This document shows, piece by piece, positions 26,177 to 35,184 of a DNA stretch of 64,000 nucleotides (positions are counted from its first letter, which is position 1; every line of letters starts with the position of its first letter). The stretch covers positions 146,590 through 210,589 of the forward strand of contig JAWSUZ010000074.1 in the NCBI GenBank assembly GCA_033852165.1, given 5' to 3'. Under the pieces are notes generated by a model that had not been told where the DNA came from, made no database searches, and worked only from the letters and a program-made list of their open reading frames with translations. A program made the position numbers and the translations under genes. This DNA is from Agarilytica sp033852165. GTDB lineage: Bacteria > Pseudomonadota > Gammaproteobacteria > Pseudomonadales > Cellvibrionaceae.

Positions 26177-28432
26177 TTAGGCTTCTTGGAAGTGAGAAAT
26201 AATTCCGTCAAGAACACGATCAAAAATTGGGGTGCTATCAAGAATCTTCGCTTTCTTAAACTGCATATCGTAAGCGAATTGACGCCTTGAGCGCTCTAAG
26301 CTTTTAAAGCCAAAACGATTAACGAATAAATAGGTGTCAGCATCAATTTTCTTGCTGAGTTTACAGCGGTTCATTTTGCCGTTTTCTTCTTGAAATTCGA
26401 TCCAGGTGCCTTCTTGAATCTCTTTCGCCTCAATATAGTATTTGCTTGAAAGTTCTTCGTATTTTGATTGTTGACGTTCTAGAGCAGTCATTTCATCCCA
26501 AGACTTTTCAACGCCGTCGGCTTTCCCAAGATTCTCTTTTTGACGTTGATCGAGCCTGCGGAACTCAATCTCTTTGGGGCCATGTTTTTCGACGATAGAG
26601 TCAATGGTGTTTTCGATTTGGTCTATTCTGCTCGCACGTGTTGCTGAGTTGTCGATCGCTAGCTCAAGCCCCTTTTCTATACGGCCTAATATTTCAGGTT
26701 TTAACCGCTGGGCTCGGGCTTTGGAGCGTTCATCGCTGTGTGATTTACACAGCCAAACTAGATCTGACACCAACTGTTCGTTTTCCACCCAAAGCGCGCC
26801 CTCTTTTCCTTCTTTAATGAAGGTGATAACGAGTACCTGTAGCCAGGTGTTTGTGAGAAATTCACTGATCGGAGACGGTAGTTTTTCATCTTTTAACTTC
26901 TCGAAAAGCGTTGATTGAGCAAAGGACTTAGCATTTCGAATTTTAGCTTTGCCCATTTCTGTTTGGGCTGTACGATTTTCTACTATTGAGGACTTTCGAG
27001 ATTCTTTTCGTAACAAGTCCTCGAGTCCGGACTGAATCTCGGTAAATATGCTGACATCCAATGCATATTGACGATTAATGGTTTGTACGCCATCTACAAT
27101 CGCTCTATAGAGTGGGTCTCGCTCCAAAGCTTTACTTTCATCAACTTGAATACCTGCTTTAGTGATGGTGTTAATGAGCAGGCGTGCTGGATGATCATTA
27201 TTTGATAAAAAGCTTTTGTCTTTTAAGGCTACTTTCAGTATCGGAATTTGCAGTCGGCAGACCAGTGATTGTACGATCAACGGCAAATCTTGATCTTCCA
27301 ATATTTTATCGAAGAACATCGCCACGAGATTGATAGTATCTTCGTCTGTTTGTCCAAGAGAGTTTGGAGTCGTTGGGTTGTTTTTGGATAATAAATCGTT
27401 AACTAAATCTCGCAGAACCACCTTAGGCTCAGATCGAGCAATTTTATGATCAACGACGGGTTGTTTTGATGTGAGGCTGGAAGCCAAGTCGGTTGTTGCT
27501 ATAGCGGGGCCTGGGTTACTTGAGTAGGAGTAGTAAGGCGCCGTAGCGTGACCTGTTCCACGAATAGCTGACATAAGTGACGCAAGCATTTCTGGAGAAA
27601 GCGAAATGGTACGTTCACTATGAGGGTGAGCTGTGCTTTGCGCGTGGGCTTTGGTCTCGATAGCTGGAGTCGATTGGGTGTTGGTTATATCCTGTGCGGC
27701 CGGTCTTGTCTGTGTCGCATTTTTAATTAGGTTTTTGGGAACCTTTGGCAGAATCCCGGTTTCAATAAGCAGTTGGTTCGCGTCGGCGTATATGTGACCG
27801 AGCTGTTTCAGTATGTGTTTCTCGAATAGCTTGAACAGTATAAGCCGAGCCTTGATACTGATTTTTAGATTGTCGTTACACGACTGTACAAATGCTTTTG
27901 CAATTTGATGTGGATCGAGAGGGTTGTTATCTTCCGTTACCGAGGCTTGTAAGAGCAGGTGGTCTAAACGAATAGAGAGTTCGTAAATGTCGGTCTTGTA
28001 GGACTCTCTTGCGCGGCTCGACATGTTTTTTAGTGCGAGCTCCATTTCAAGATCGTCCCCCTCAACTATCGAAAGGCTGACCTCCTCATTGGGATTGGGG
28101 GTTGGCGTTTTGGGTGCGAATCGAGAGGGCGTTACGAGATCTTCAAATTTTGAGCTAAGTTTTTGTAAAAAGGCGCTGATAAGGCCTTCTTTTTTGACTC
28201 TAATCTCTCGCATTGATTCGAAATAAAGGTTTTGTTCGTTATTGCTAGACGCACGTTTTGAAAGCTCGTAAAAAAGATCATCTGTCGCCGAAAACATGTG
28301 TTCCATCAGTTGCCGGCTAGAGCTGAGCGAGTTGTCTTCGATGTGCTTTAAGACACCAGGAGAACTCACTCGTTTTTTTTCAGTATTACCCTTTACCAGC
28401 TCTAAGCGGCTGGTTGGATTTTCAGTAGCCAT
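26177..28432 (-). CDS. DUF1631 family protein
   Basis: This is a 751-residue soluble, mostly helical protein of the DUF1631 family, sometimes mislabelled thymidine phosphorylase; function unknown. Conserved features are the N-terminal FYELSKRA region, LFKLFEKHIL, DHPARLLINTITKAG near 410, a charged coiled-coil-like middle (480-650), and the C-terminal beta domain beginning IQEGTWIEFQEENGKMNRCKL, which resembles PilZ-type barrels. A Ser/Thr/Pro-rich linker lies at about 235-330. A paralogue of nearly equal length (754 residues) sits at 52860-55124, where it is linked to a PilZ gene. It is a single gene, with 240 bases before prsK. Confidence 0.85.
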   Translation of the reverse strand: MATENPTSRLELVKGNTEKKRVSSPGVLKHIEDNSLSSSRQLMEHMFSATDDLFYELSKRASSNNEQNLYFESMREIRVKKEGLISAFLQKLSSKFEDLVTPSRFAPKTPTPNPNEEVSLSIVEGDDLEMELALKNMSSRARESYKTDIYELSIRLDHLLLQASVTEDNNPLDPHQIAKAFVQSCNDNLKISIKARLILFKLFEKHILKQLGHIYADANQLLIETGILPKVPKNLIKNATQTRPAAQDITNTQSTPAIETKAHAQSTAHPHSERTISLSPEMLASLMSAIRGTGHATAPYYSYSSNPGPAIATTDLASSLTSKQPVVDHKIARSEPKVVLRDLVNDLLSKNNPTTPNSLGQTDEDTINLVAMFFDKILEDQDLPLIVQSLVCRLQIPILKVALKDKSFLSNNDHPARLLINTITKAGIQVDESKALERDPLYRAIVDGVQTINRQYALDVSIFTEIQSGLEDLLRKESRKSSIVENRTAQTEMGKAKIRNAKSFAQSTLFEKLKDEKLPSPISEFLTNTWLQVLVITFIKEGKEGALWVENEQLVSDLVWLCKSHSDERSKARAQRLKPEILGRIEKGLELAIDNSATRASRIDQIENTIDSIVEKHGPKEIEFRRLDQRQKENLGKADGVEKSWDEMTALERQQSKYEELSSKYYIEAKEIQEGTWIEFQEENGKMNRCKLSKKIDADTYLFVNRFGFKSLERSRRQFAYDMQFKKAKILDSTPIFDRVLDGIISHFQEA

Positions 28433-28859
28433 TAACGTTATAACTCTAGTTTGTCTCGTGCAGGCTGCATGCCGCTTTAGGTTAGTTTTTGCGCGAATTA
28501 TTGAGGAATTTTAACTTACCAAGTAGAGTTGCAAAATTTATACCGTTGGAGGTGTATCTACATTATCTTGGCGTTCAGTTTGTTACGATGGGGAACGAAA
28601 GTAACATAACTGGTGGCCGATGAATATGTTCTGCAGCTCAAGCCGTGCCTAATAAGTCGCTATATTCGTCCAAACAGACATGGTGGCGTCTTATGCTGCT
28701 TTCTTATAAAGAAGGTAAACGATCAAAAAAGCTTGATCTAACGGTCTCTGTAAAAAAAACCGACAGATTTGGCCTGGGCTGGTGAAATATAATTCAGCTT
28801 TGGTTGCGGCTTATCATCTCATGGTTATAATGCTCCAAACCTGATATTCCGGAATTGTT
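28433..28859. other. intergenic region upstream of trpG
   Basis: These 427 bases lie between the divergent DUF1631 and trpG starts. A TATAAT hexamer at 28788-28793 lies 67 bases before trpG, but no -35 box at 16-18 bases goes with it. No leader peptide with Trp codons and no attenuator hairpins were found, so the trp genes do not look attenuated here. Confidence 0.35.
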
Positions 28860-29438
28860 ATGTTGTTGATGATCGATAACTATGACTCGTTCACGTACAA
28901 CATAGTTCAGTATTTGAAGGAGTTGGGCGCTGAAGTTCGCCTTGTTCGAAACGATGAGATTACTCTTTCAGAAATCGATTCAATTAGACCTGATAAAATT
29001 GTACTTTCCCCGGGCCCTGGGACGCCAGACGATGCCGGTATTTCCCTGGCGGTAGTGAGAAATTACTCCCATAGCATTCCCATTTTGGGGGTTTGCCTTG
29101 GCCACCAGTGTTTGGCGCAGGCATTTGGCGGCAAGGTGGTGTTGGCTGGCAGTGTCATGCATGGCAAAACATCTAAGGTGCATCATGATTCCAAGGGGCT
29201 GTTTCAGCAGATTGATAGTCCATTTTTAGCCACTCGCTATCACTCTCTTGTGGTGGATGAGCAAAGCCTGCCTTCGGAGTTTGAAATAACGGCTTGGACT
29301 GAAAAAGAGCCTGGAAAAACCGATGAGATTATGGGCTTGCGTCATAAGCAAAATCCGTCCTACGGTGTTCAATTCCACCCCGAGTCCATTTTGAGTGAAA
29401 GTGGCCATCAGCTATTTAAAAATTTTGTAGATCTTTAA
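28860..29438 (+). CDS. trpG: anthranilate synthase component II (glutamine amidotransferase)
   Basis: TrpG supplies ammonia from glutamine to TrpE for anthranilate synthesis; the same subunit may also serve aminodeoxychorismate synthase. The 192-residue class I amidotransferase has the opening MLLMIDNYDSFTYN, PGPGTPDDAG, the nucleophile Cys79 in GVCLGHQCLAQAFG, and the His-Glu pair in VQFHPESIL. It is the first gene of trpGDC. trpE is not next to it and must be elsewhere, as in Pseudomonas. Confidence 0.97.
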   Translation: MLLMIDNYDSFTYNIVQYLKELGAEVRLVRNDEITLSEIDSIRPDKIVLSPGPGTPDDAGISLAVVRNYSHSIPILGVCLGHQCLAQAFGGKVVLAGSVMHGKTSKVHHDSKGLFQQIDSPFLATRYHSLVVDEQSLPSEFEITAWTEKEPGKTDEIMGLRHKQNPSYGVQFHPESILSESGHQLFKNFVDL

Positions 29439-29470
29439 CGTTATCAATTTTTTAATTTAAAGAGAATCAT

Positions 29471-30502
29471 ATGAATATTCGTGATGCCTTGTCCAAAGTT
29501 GTGGAAAAGCAAGATCTTGAGCAGAGTGAAATGCATTCGGTTATGAAGGAAATCATGACTGGAGAGGCAACTCCGGCGCAAGTGGGCGCTTTTCTGGTTG
29601 CCTTAAGAATGAAGGGTGAGACGATCGATGAGGTCACCGGAGCGGCTCAAGTCATGCGAGAGCTCGCAACTCCTGTATCTATAGATGTTGAATTTATGGT
29701 GGATACCTGTGGAACCGGTGGTGATGGGGCAAACTTATTTAATGTCTCCACTGCATCGGCCTTTGTTGTGGCTGCGGCAGGTGGGCATGTAGCGAAACAT
29801 GGTAATCGCTCTGTATCCAGCTCTACAGGTAGCGCTGATGTGTTAGAGCAAGCCGGTGTGAATTTGTCTGCAACACCAGAGCAAGTTGCACGAGCAGTTG
29901 AGCACGTTGGGGTGGGATTTATGTTTGCTCCAGCTCATCACGGAGCCATGAAGCATGCAATTGGACCTCGGCGTGAACTGGGGCTGCGCACCATTTTTAA
30001 TATGTTAGGTCCGATCACTAACCCGGCTGGAGTGAAGCGCCAGGTGTTAGGCGTTTTTGATCGTGATCTTTGTCGTCCTATGGCGGAAGTGTTACAGCGT
30101 TTGGGCAGTCAGCACGTGATGGTTGTTCATGCCGAAGATGGGCTTGATGAAATTTCAATTGCTTCACCGACGTTTGTCGCTGAGTTGCGTGATGGCGATA
30201 TACAAGAGTATAAAATCGATCCTCAGGATTACTCGTTGGCTCATGCTGATTTGTCGGGTTTAAGTGTGGATAGTGCTGAACAATCACTGAGTTTAATTGA
30301 TGGCGTCTTTTCTAAGAAAGAAGGTCAGCGTTTTGAAAAGGCTCGAGATATTGTGGCGATTAATGCCGGTGCCGCGATTTATGTTTCAGGTCTTACTGAT
30401 TCTCTAGCGAATGGTATCTCAATGGCTGAAGACGCCATTGGTAGTGGTGGGGCGAAAGAAAAACTGAAAGAACTTGTAGAATTTACATCCGTAACGAATT
30501 AA
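29471..30502 (+). CDS. trpD: anthranilate phosphoribosyltransferase
   Basis: TrpD couples anthranilate to PRPP. The 343-residue protein has the PRPP-binding glycine loop CGTGGDGANLFNVSTA (about 80-95), KHGNRSVSSSTGSADVLE, and the family helix GPITNPAGVKRQVLGVF. It is a stand-alone enzyme, not fused to TrpG as in E. coli. It begins 32 bases after trpG behind AAAGAGAATC and ends 15 bases before trpC. Confidence 0.97.
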   Translation: MNIRDALSKVVEKQDLEQSEMHSVMKEIMTGEATPAQVGAFLVALRMKGETIDEVTGAAQVMRELATPVSIDVEFMVDTCGTGGDGANLFNVSTASAFVVAAAGGHVAKHGNRSVSSSTGSADVLEQAGVNLSATPEQVARAVEHVGVGFMFAPAHHGAMKHAIGPRRELGLRTIFNMLGPITNPAGVKRQVLGVFDRDLCRPMAEVLQRLGSQHVMVVHAEDGLDEISIASPTFVAELRDGDIQEYKIDPQDYSLAHADLSGLSVDSAEQSLSLIDGVFSKKEGQRFEKARDIVAINAGAAIYVSGLTDSLANGISMAEDAIGSGGAKEKLKELVEFTSVTN

Positions 30503-30517
30503 TTGAGAGAGAACGTT

Positions 30518-31315
30518 GTGACGGGAACACCGGATATATTAAAAAGAATCATAGCGCGTAAGCATGAAGAGATTGCGGAACGCAAAAAACAAAACAGCCT
30601 GTCTGAGCTTAAGTCTGCTTCTTTAGGAATTGCTCCTGGTCGTGGTTTTGTTGAGGCTATAGAGAATAAGATTGAGCTGGGCTTGCCTGCGGTTATTGCC
30701 GAGATTAAAAAAGCATCGCCGAGTAAAGGCGTCATCCGCGAAGATTTTAATGCACCCGAAATTGCCAAAAGTTATGAGGCGGGTGGGGCTGCGTGTTTAT
30801 CCGTATTAACTGACGTTGATTTTTTTCAGGGGGCTGATGAATATTTGCAGCGCTCACGTGAAGCCGTTAGTTTGCCTGTGATACGAAAAGACTTTATGGT
30901 TGATGAATACCAGATATATGAGTCTAAAGTTCTGGGGGCTGATTGTATTTTATTAATTGTTGCTGCATTAGATAAAGCGCAGTTGATTGGCCTCAATGAG
31001 GTTGCTCTCGAAATCGGATTGGACGTGTTAGTTGAGGTGCATAACCAGGGCGAGCTAGATCTGGCTTTGGAGCTTCCAAACCGTTTATTAGGGATCAATA
31101 ATCGAGATTTGCATAGTTTTGATGTCAGCCTCGACACGACGTTATCGCTCATGGCCAATATTCCTGATGATAAAATTATTGTAACGGAAAGTGGTATTCA
31201 CGGTCAGCAGGATGTTGAGTTGATGCGTAAGAATAATGTGAACGGGTTTTTAGTTGGGGAGACGTTTATGCGGCACCCAGATCCGGGCGCCAAACTTAGA
31301 GAGTTGTTCTTTTAG
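30518..31315 (+). CDS. trpC: indole-3-glycerol phosphate synthase
   Basis: TrpC closes the indole ring from CdRP. The 265-residue TIM barrel is monofunctional, not fused to TrpF as in E. coli. Motifs are IAEIKKASPSKGVI with the catalytic Lys residues, VIRKDFMVDEYQIYES, LGINNRDLHSF and VTESGIHG. The likely start is the GTG at 30518, seven bases after GAGAGA; a TTG five codons earlier lies within the ribosome-binding site. It is the last gene of trpGDC and converges on crp. Confidence 0.96.
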   Translation: MTGTPDILKRIIARKHEEIAERKKQNSLSELKSASLGIAPGRGFVEAIENKIELGLPAVIAEIKKASPSKGVIREDFNAPEIAKSYEAGGAACLSVLTDVDFFQGADEYLQRSREAVSLPVIRKDFMVDEYQIYESKVLGADCILLIVAALDKAQLIGLNEVALEIGLDVLVEVHNQGELDLALELPNRLLGINNRDLHSFDVSLDTTLSLMANIPDDKIIVTESGIHGQQDVELMRKNNVNGFLVGETFMRHPDPGAKLRELFF

Positions 31316-31384
31316 TCGTCTATAATACGATTTTTGTGGAAGCTTAAACTTTTGCGTTGACCGATATCCTTTCGGATTAATCGG

Positions 31385-32020
31385 TTAACGTGTTCCGTAT
31401 ACCACCATGGTTTTTCCTTTAACGGAAACTAAACCCTGGTCTTCTAGGGTTTTCAGAACTCGGCCTACCATCTCACGAGAGCAGCCTACAATTCGACCAA
31501 TTTCTTGGCGGGTGATTTTAATCTGCATTCCGTCTGGGTGAGTCATTGCGTCAGGTTCTTTACATAGGTCCAGCAATGTTCGTGCGACCCTGCCTGTTAC
31601 ATCCAAGAAGGCTAAATCACCAACTTTCCGGGTTGTATTTCTGAGTCGTCTCGCCATTTGGGAGCCGAGTGAGAACAAAAACTCTGGGTGCAATTCTGAA
31701 ATTTCATTAAACTTGGCGTATGAAATTTCGCCAATTTCACATTCACATTTAGCTCTTACCCATGCGCTTCGACTGTCTTGTTCGTCAAACAAGCCCATTT
31801 CACCGAAAAAGTCACCATCGTTAAGGTAGGCAACAATCATCTCTCGGCCTTCTTCGTCTTCAATTAAGACGGTGACCGAACCTTTAATTATGTAATAGAG
31901 CGAATCACTTTTGTCCCCTGCGTATATAAGCGTGCTTTTTGCTGGGTAGCGACGTCTATGGCAATGACTAAGAAATTCGTCTGCGTTTTCGATATGGCGA
32001 GTAAGTGAAACAGGAACCAA
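31385..32020 (-). CDS. crp: CRP/Vfr family transcriptional regulator
   Basis: This 211-residue protein is close in layout to Pseudomonas Vfr and E. coli CRP. It has an N-terminal cyclic-nucleotide domain (about 20-130) with the phosphate-binding cassette GEMGLFDEQDSRSAWVRA, where the conserved FGE and Arg-Ser contacts to cAMP are kept, a long dimer helix, and a C-terminal winged helix with ITRQEIGRIVGCSREMVGRV. It would act as a cAMP-responsive global regulator. The placement after trpC and beside osmC is the same as for vfr in Pseudomonas. Confidence 0.95.
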   Translation of the reverse strand: MVPVSLTRHIENADEFLSHCHRRRYPAKSTLIYAGDKSDSLYYIIKGSVTVLIEDEEGREMIVAYLNDGDFFGEMGLFDEQDSRSAWVRAKCECEIGEISYAKFNEISELHPEFLFSLGSQMARRLRNTTRKVGDLAFLDVTGRVARTLLDLCKEPDAMTHPDGMQIKITRQEIGRIVGCSREMVGRVLKTLEDQGLVSVKGKTMVVYGTR

Positions 32021-32191
32021 TGTAGAAACCTCTATTATTAGAATTCATCCGTCTACTGTTCGAGTATAACCCCTAAGAGAGATAATGCACCACACCCCTC
32101 TGTAATATTTGCGGGATGGATTAGCTTTAGCAAAAACTCTGAGCTGTGTTAATCTCCTCGAATTAGACAGAGACAGTTATTGGGGTTCAGT

Positions 32192-32611
32192 ATGCAAGCA
32201 ACAGTTAGTTGGTTAGATGGAGTGTCATTTGAGGGGAAGTCGGGCAGTGGTCACTCAGTCATTATGGACGGTCCTCCTGATCATGGAGGGCAAAACAAAG
32301 GCGTTAGGCCTATGGAAATGCTTTTGCTGGGGCTTGGTGGTTGTGCTTCCTTTGATGTTATGTCGATATTGCAAAAGTCTCGACAAAAAGTCACCGATTG
32401 TAAGGTTGAATTAGACGCCGAAAGAGTTGATGCCGTACCCTCCGTGTTTAGTAAAATCAGTATGAAGTTTATTGTCTCAGGTGAAAGCCTGAAGGAGTCG
32501 CAGGTGGCTCGTGCTGTTGAGTTATCAGCAGAAAAGTATTGTTCCGCGTCCATTATGTTCGAAAAAGCGGGTGTTGAGCTGATCCACAGTTATGAGATTG
32601 TTGGCGTTTAG
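32192..32611 (+). CDS. OsmC family protein
   Basis: This 139-residue OsmC/YhfA-type protein belongs to a family of thiol peroxidases acting on organic hydroperoxides. The two redox cysteines are present in GLGGCASFDVMSIL and EKYCSASIMF. The YhfA-type motif PMEMLLLGLGGC is clear. The ATG at 32192 follows GGGG at a good distance; a TTG four codons upstream is less likely. It diverges from crp as in Pseudomonas, where speD comes next; here coq7 is next and speD is missing. Confidence 0.9.
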   Translation: MQATVSWLDGVSFEGKSGSGHSVIMDGPPDHGGQNKGVRPMEMLLLGLGGCASFDVMSILQKSRQKVTDCKVELDAERVDAVPSVFSKISMKFIVSGESLKESQVARAVELSAEKYCSASIMFEKAGVELIHSYEIVGV

Positions 32612-32640
32612 CCGTTCTCTAATGGCTATATATTCAATGT

Positions 32641-32686
32641 GTTGCCTCCTACTTTGATGTGGAGGCAACTCGTCTTTTTTCTCTAT
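32641..32686 (+). terminator. intrinsic terminator after osmC
   Basis: GTTGCCTCC (32641-32649) pairs perfectly with GGAGGCAAC (32661-32669) around an 11-base loop, followed by TCGTCTTTTTTCTC. It lies 30 bases past the osmC-family stop, ahead of the convergent coq7. Confidence 0.85.
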
Positions 32687-32719
32687 CTCTCTTTTCTCTT
32701 TATCTATTCTCTGATTAGG

Positions 32720-33376
32720 TCAAATCCTGTAGGCCAGCTCGGTCATTACTTTAGATATTGCGGACATTGCTGACTTGATTGGCGCGGGGAAGTTGTAGCC
32801 TCCGGCTTGGAGTGCCATATGACCGTGCCTCTCTTCATCTATTAGCATTTGCTCTACGATGGCTTTTGATTCGAAATCTGTTTCCGGCAGGCTTTTTAGG
32901 TGATGAGACAGATGCTTACACACCTGCTCTTCGGTTGCGGCAACAAAGCCCAAGCTTACTTTATCGCTGATGAGGCCAGCTGTTGCTCCGATGCCAAACG
33001 AGAGCGAATACCAAATCGGGTTGAGTAAGCTGGGGCGGCTATTGAGTTTTGCGAGCCTCTTTTCGCACCAAACCAAGTGATCAATTTCTTCTTCCGCGGC
33101 CTGGGCCATTTCGTGCCGAATTTTCGGTAGCTTTGCGGTGAGGGCTTGCCCTTGGTAGAGCGCTTGGGCGCAGACTTCTCCTGTATGGTTAACCCGCATA
33201 AGCCCCGCGGCATGTTTTGACTCTGTTTCGCTCAGCTCTGTCTTATCTGAACTCTCAGGTTTGGGCGTGGGGCGTTTGGCGTGATTGGCTCGAGTAGAAA
33301 GGCTTCTTAATGCGGTGTCGATACCGCATATTGCTTGATCAATGAAGCTTAAATGTCGTTCTGTTTGTTTGGTCAT
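32720..33376 (-). CDS. coq7: 2-polyprenyl-3-methyl-6-methoxy-1,4-benzoquinone monooxygenase Coq7
   Basis: Coq7 is the di-iron hydroxylase that adds the last ring hydroxyl in ubiquinone synthesis, on the membrane surface. The 218-residue protein has the four-helix ferritin-like motifs RVNHTGEVCAQALYQGQ, EEEIDHLVWCEKRL and LIDEERHGHMAL, supplying the Glu and His iron ligands. The N-terminal 50 residues are a family-typical variable extension. It converges on the osmC gene. Confidence 0.96.
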   Translation of the reverse strand: MTKQTERHLSFIDQAICGIDTALRSLSTRANHAKRPTPKPESSDKTELSETESKHAAGLMRVNHTGEVCAQALYQGQALTAKLPKIRHEMAQAAEEEIDHLVWCEKRLAKLNSRPSLLNPIWYSLSFGIGATAGLISDKVSLGFVAATEEQVCKHLSHHLKSLPETDFESKAIVEQMLIDEERHGHMALQAGGYNFPAPIKSAMSAISKVMTELAYRI

Positions 33377-33420
33377 GGTATTGCTTAGGTCTGTGGACTT
33401 AAATAAAGTGATAGTTACAA

Positions 33421-33460
33421 CTAACTAGTGACGAGCCAGTTCTGGACGGACACTAACTAT
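33421..33460. repeat. mini copy of the CTAGTGCCC inverted-repeat element
   Basis: A short left end (CTAACTAGTG) is joined straight to a right end (ACGAGCCAGTTCTGGACGGA then CACTAACTAT) that matches the right terminus of the full element at 35014-35184 with few changes. It looks like an internally deleted copy of about 40 bases. It ends 14 bases before the ATG of the AAA ATPase gene, so it forms that gene's upstream region. Confidence 0.65.
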
Positions 33461-33474
33461 TGGTATTCCCGCAC

Positions 33475-34959
33475 ATGAATAATAATGACTTAAGATTAAT
33501 ACTCAATGCAAAGGTTTCGTTGGTTGTAATTGAAACATATGATGAATTAAGAGCGCTTTCGCTCTTAGAAAGCCTGTTCCAATACGAGAAGATTCCTGCT
33601 TGGCGTTGGTCTGTGACCGAAGGTTTATCCAGTTTAGGCTTTGGGATGAGCCTAAATGCTAAAGAATCGATTGTCGAGCCTGAGTCTGTACTCAAACACA
33701 TTAAAAGTTGCGAAGAAAAAAGCGCTTTTGTTTTGTGTGATTTTCACCCATTCCTGGACGAAGCAAAAAACATACGTTTTTTAAAGGATATTGTCTTTAG
33801 CCCTGCTGGCCATAAAGTCGTTTTGGTCAGTCATCAACTCTCTCTTCCTCCTGAACTTTCTCGTTACGCAGCTTCTGTCAGTCTTTCGATGCCATCAGAA
33901 GATGAGATTTTGGCAATTATTCGAGAGGAGGCTAGGGTATGGGCAGCCAGTAACAACAAGTCGAGAATTAAAACCGATAGCCTTACTCTGCAGAAGCTCG
34001 TCGGGAATCTAAAGGGCTTACCTCACCAAGATGTGAGACGTTTGGCTCATGGGGCAATAGCCGATGATGGTGCGATTACTGAATCGGATTTGCCGGAGCT
34101 GGCTCGTCGTAAGTTTGAGTTGATGGATATGGAGGGCGTATTACACTTTGAGTTTAGCTCGGCACATTTACGTGAAGTCGGTGGTTTGAACGCGCTAAAA
34201 AAATGGTTAGAAGACCGGCGGCATATGGTCACCAAGGATACTGACGCCAAAGGTGACAAGCATTTGGATGCTCCAAAAGGGGTTTTACTCTTTGGCGTGC
34301 AGGGCGGTGGTAAAAGTTTGGCTGCAAAATCTATTGCTGGGGTTTGGGGGCTACCGCTTTTGAGGCTGGATATGGGAGCCTTATTTAATAAGTATGTTGG
34401 TGAAACAGAGAAAAATTTGCGCGAGGCCTTGAAGCTCGCAGACCTAATGTCGCCTTGTGTCTTGTGGATGGATGAGATTGAAAAAGGCATGTCTCAGGAG
34501 GGGGCTGATAATGCGACCAGCAAGCGATTATTAGGGACGTTATTGACGTGGATGTCAGAACGGAAAAGCAAAGTCTTTTTAGTGGCGACGAGTAACGATA
34601 TCAGTATGTTGCCTCCAGAACTGATGCGTAAAGGCCGCTTTGATGAAATCTTTTTTGTCGATTTGCCCGATCAAATAACACGTACGATGATATTTCGAAT
34701 TCATTTGAAAAGGCGAGGTTTAGAGCTTGAAGGTTTTGATCTTGGCGTGCTTGCCGATGTGACGGAAGGGTTTACTGGTGCTGAGATTGAGCAGGCCGTT
34801 GTGAGCGCAACATACTCAGCGTCCGCTCGTGAAGAAGCGGTGACTCAGGCTCATGTTGCAGATGCCATCCATAAAACTCAGCCATTGTCCGTTGTAATGG
34901 CTGAGCGCATCAATGAATTACGGTCTTGGGCTAAAGAGAGGGCAGTATTTGCCAACTAG
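33475..34959 (+). CDS. Ycf46-like AAA family ATPase
   Basis: This 494-residue ATPase resembles the plastid/cyanobacterial Ycf46 group. An N-terminal region (to about 220) precedes an AAA+ module with Walker A GVQGGGKS (274-281), Walker B VLWMDEIEKG, an arginine-bearing PPELMRKGRFDEIFFVDLP (sensor/second-region motif) and a C-terminal lid GFTGAEIEQAV. Cellular role is unknown; cyanobacterial members have been tied to photosynthesis or carbon use. The ATG at 33475 is chosen over a TTG five codons up; no good ribosome-binding site is seen for either. The gene is bracketed by inverted-repeat copies, and its TAG stop is part of the one downstream. Confidence 0.85.
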   Translation: MNNNDLRLILNAKVSLVVIETYDELRALSLLESLFQYEKIPAWRWSVTEGLSSLGFGMSLNAKESIVEPESVLKHIKSCEEKSAFVLCDFHPFLDEAKNIRFLKDIVFSPAGHKVVLVSHQLSLPPELSRYAASVSLSMPSEDEILAIIREEARVWAASNNKSRIKTDSLTLQKLVGNLKGLPHQDVRRLAHGAIADDGAITESDLPELARRKFELMDMEGVLHFEFSSAHLREVGGLNALKKWLEDRRHMVTKDTDAKGDKHLDAPKGVLLFGVQGGGKSLAAKSIAGVWGLPLLRLDMGALFNKYVGETEKNLREALKLADLMSPCVLWMDEIEKGMSQEGADNATSKRLLGTLLTWMSERKSKVFLVATSNDISMLPPELMRKGRFDEIFFVDLPDQITRTMIFRIHLKRRGLELEGFDLGVLADVTEGFTGAEIEQAVVSATYSASAREEAVTQAHVADAIHKTQPLSVVMAERINELRSWAKERAVFAN

Positions 34960-34998
34960 TGCCTACCCAGATATTTGATCTGAGCGGGCACTCCTTAG
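34956..34998. repeat. second mini copy of the inverted-repeat element
   Basis: CTAGTGCCTACCCAGATAT resembles the left end of the full element, and GAGCGGGCACTCCTTAG its right end, with almost nothing between. It begins in the last codons of the AAA ATPase gene and contains its TAG stop (34957-34959). It is 15 bases from the full element at 35014. Confidence 0.6.
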
Positions 34999-35013
34999 TG
35001 CTTTCCAGCTGCG

Positions 35014-35184
35014 CTAGCTAGTGCCCATCCAGAAATAGGCTCTGCTGCGGAAAAATAAAAACACTCATCTTTGCGTCACTACATGTAGTTGTTTGCAATA
35101 AGCAAACGCCCACATGTAGTGACGCAAATCTAAGAATTTTTATTTCTCCTCGCGACGAGCCATTTCTGGACGGGCACTAGCTAG
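35014..35184. mobile_element. MITE-like palindromic element, subfamily 1
   Basis: This 171-base element has about 28-base terminal inverted repeats: CTAGCTAGTGCCCATCCAGA on the left, and the right end read on the minus strand gives CTAGCTAGTGCCCGTCCAGA. The outermost CTAG on each side may be a 4-base target duplication. Inside, TTTGCGTCACTACATGT (35070-35086) pairs perfectly with 35112-35128, and GTTTGC (35091-35096) with GCAAAC (35102-35107), so the whole element can fold into one long hairpin. It has no coding capacity. Its right end supplies the purD stop codon. Confidence 0.8.

Noticed and set aside
26177..28432. Thymidine phosphorylase label for the DUF1631 protein
   Set aside because: This name circulates for the family, but no pyrimidine phosphorylase motif is visible in the sequence.
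28788..28793. TATAAT as a trpG promoter
   Set aside because: A perfect -10 hexamer but no -35 partner at 16-18 bases (the nearest TTGGCC leaves 13), so it is noted only within the intergenic entry.
31357..31386. Possible terminator between trpC and crp
   Set aside because: ACCGAT and ATCGGT with inner ATCC/GGAT can pair, but a two-base bulge is needed and no T-run follows on either strand.
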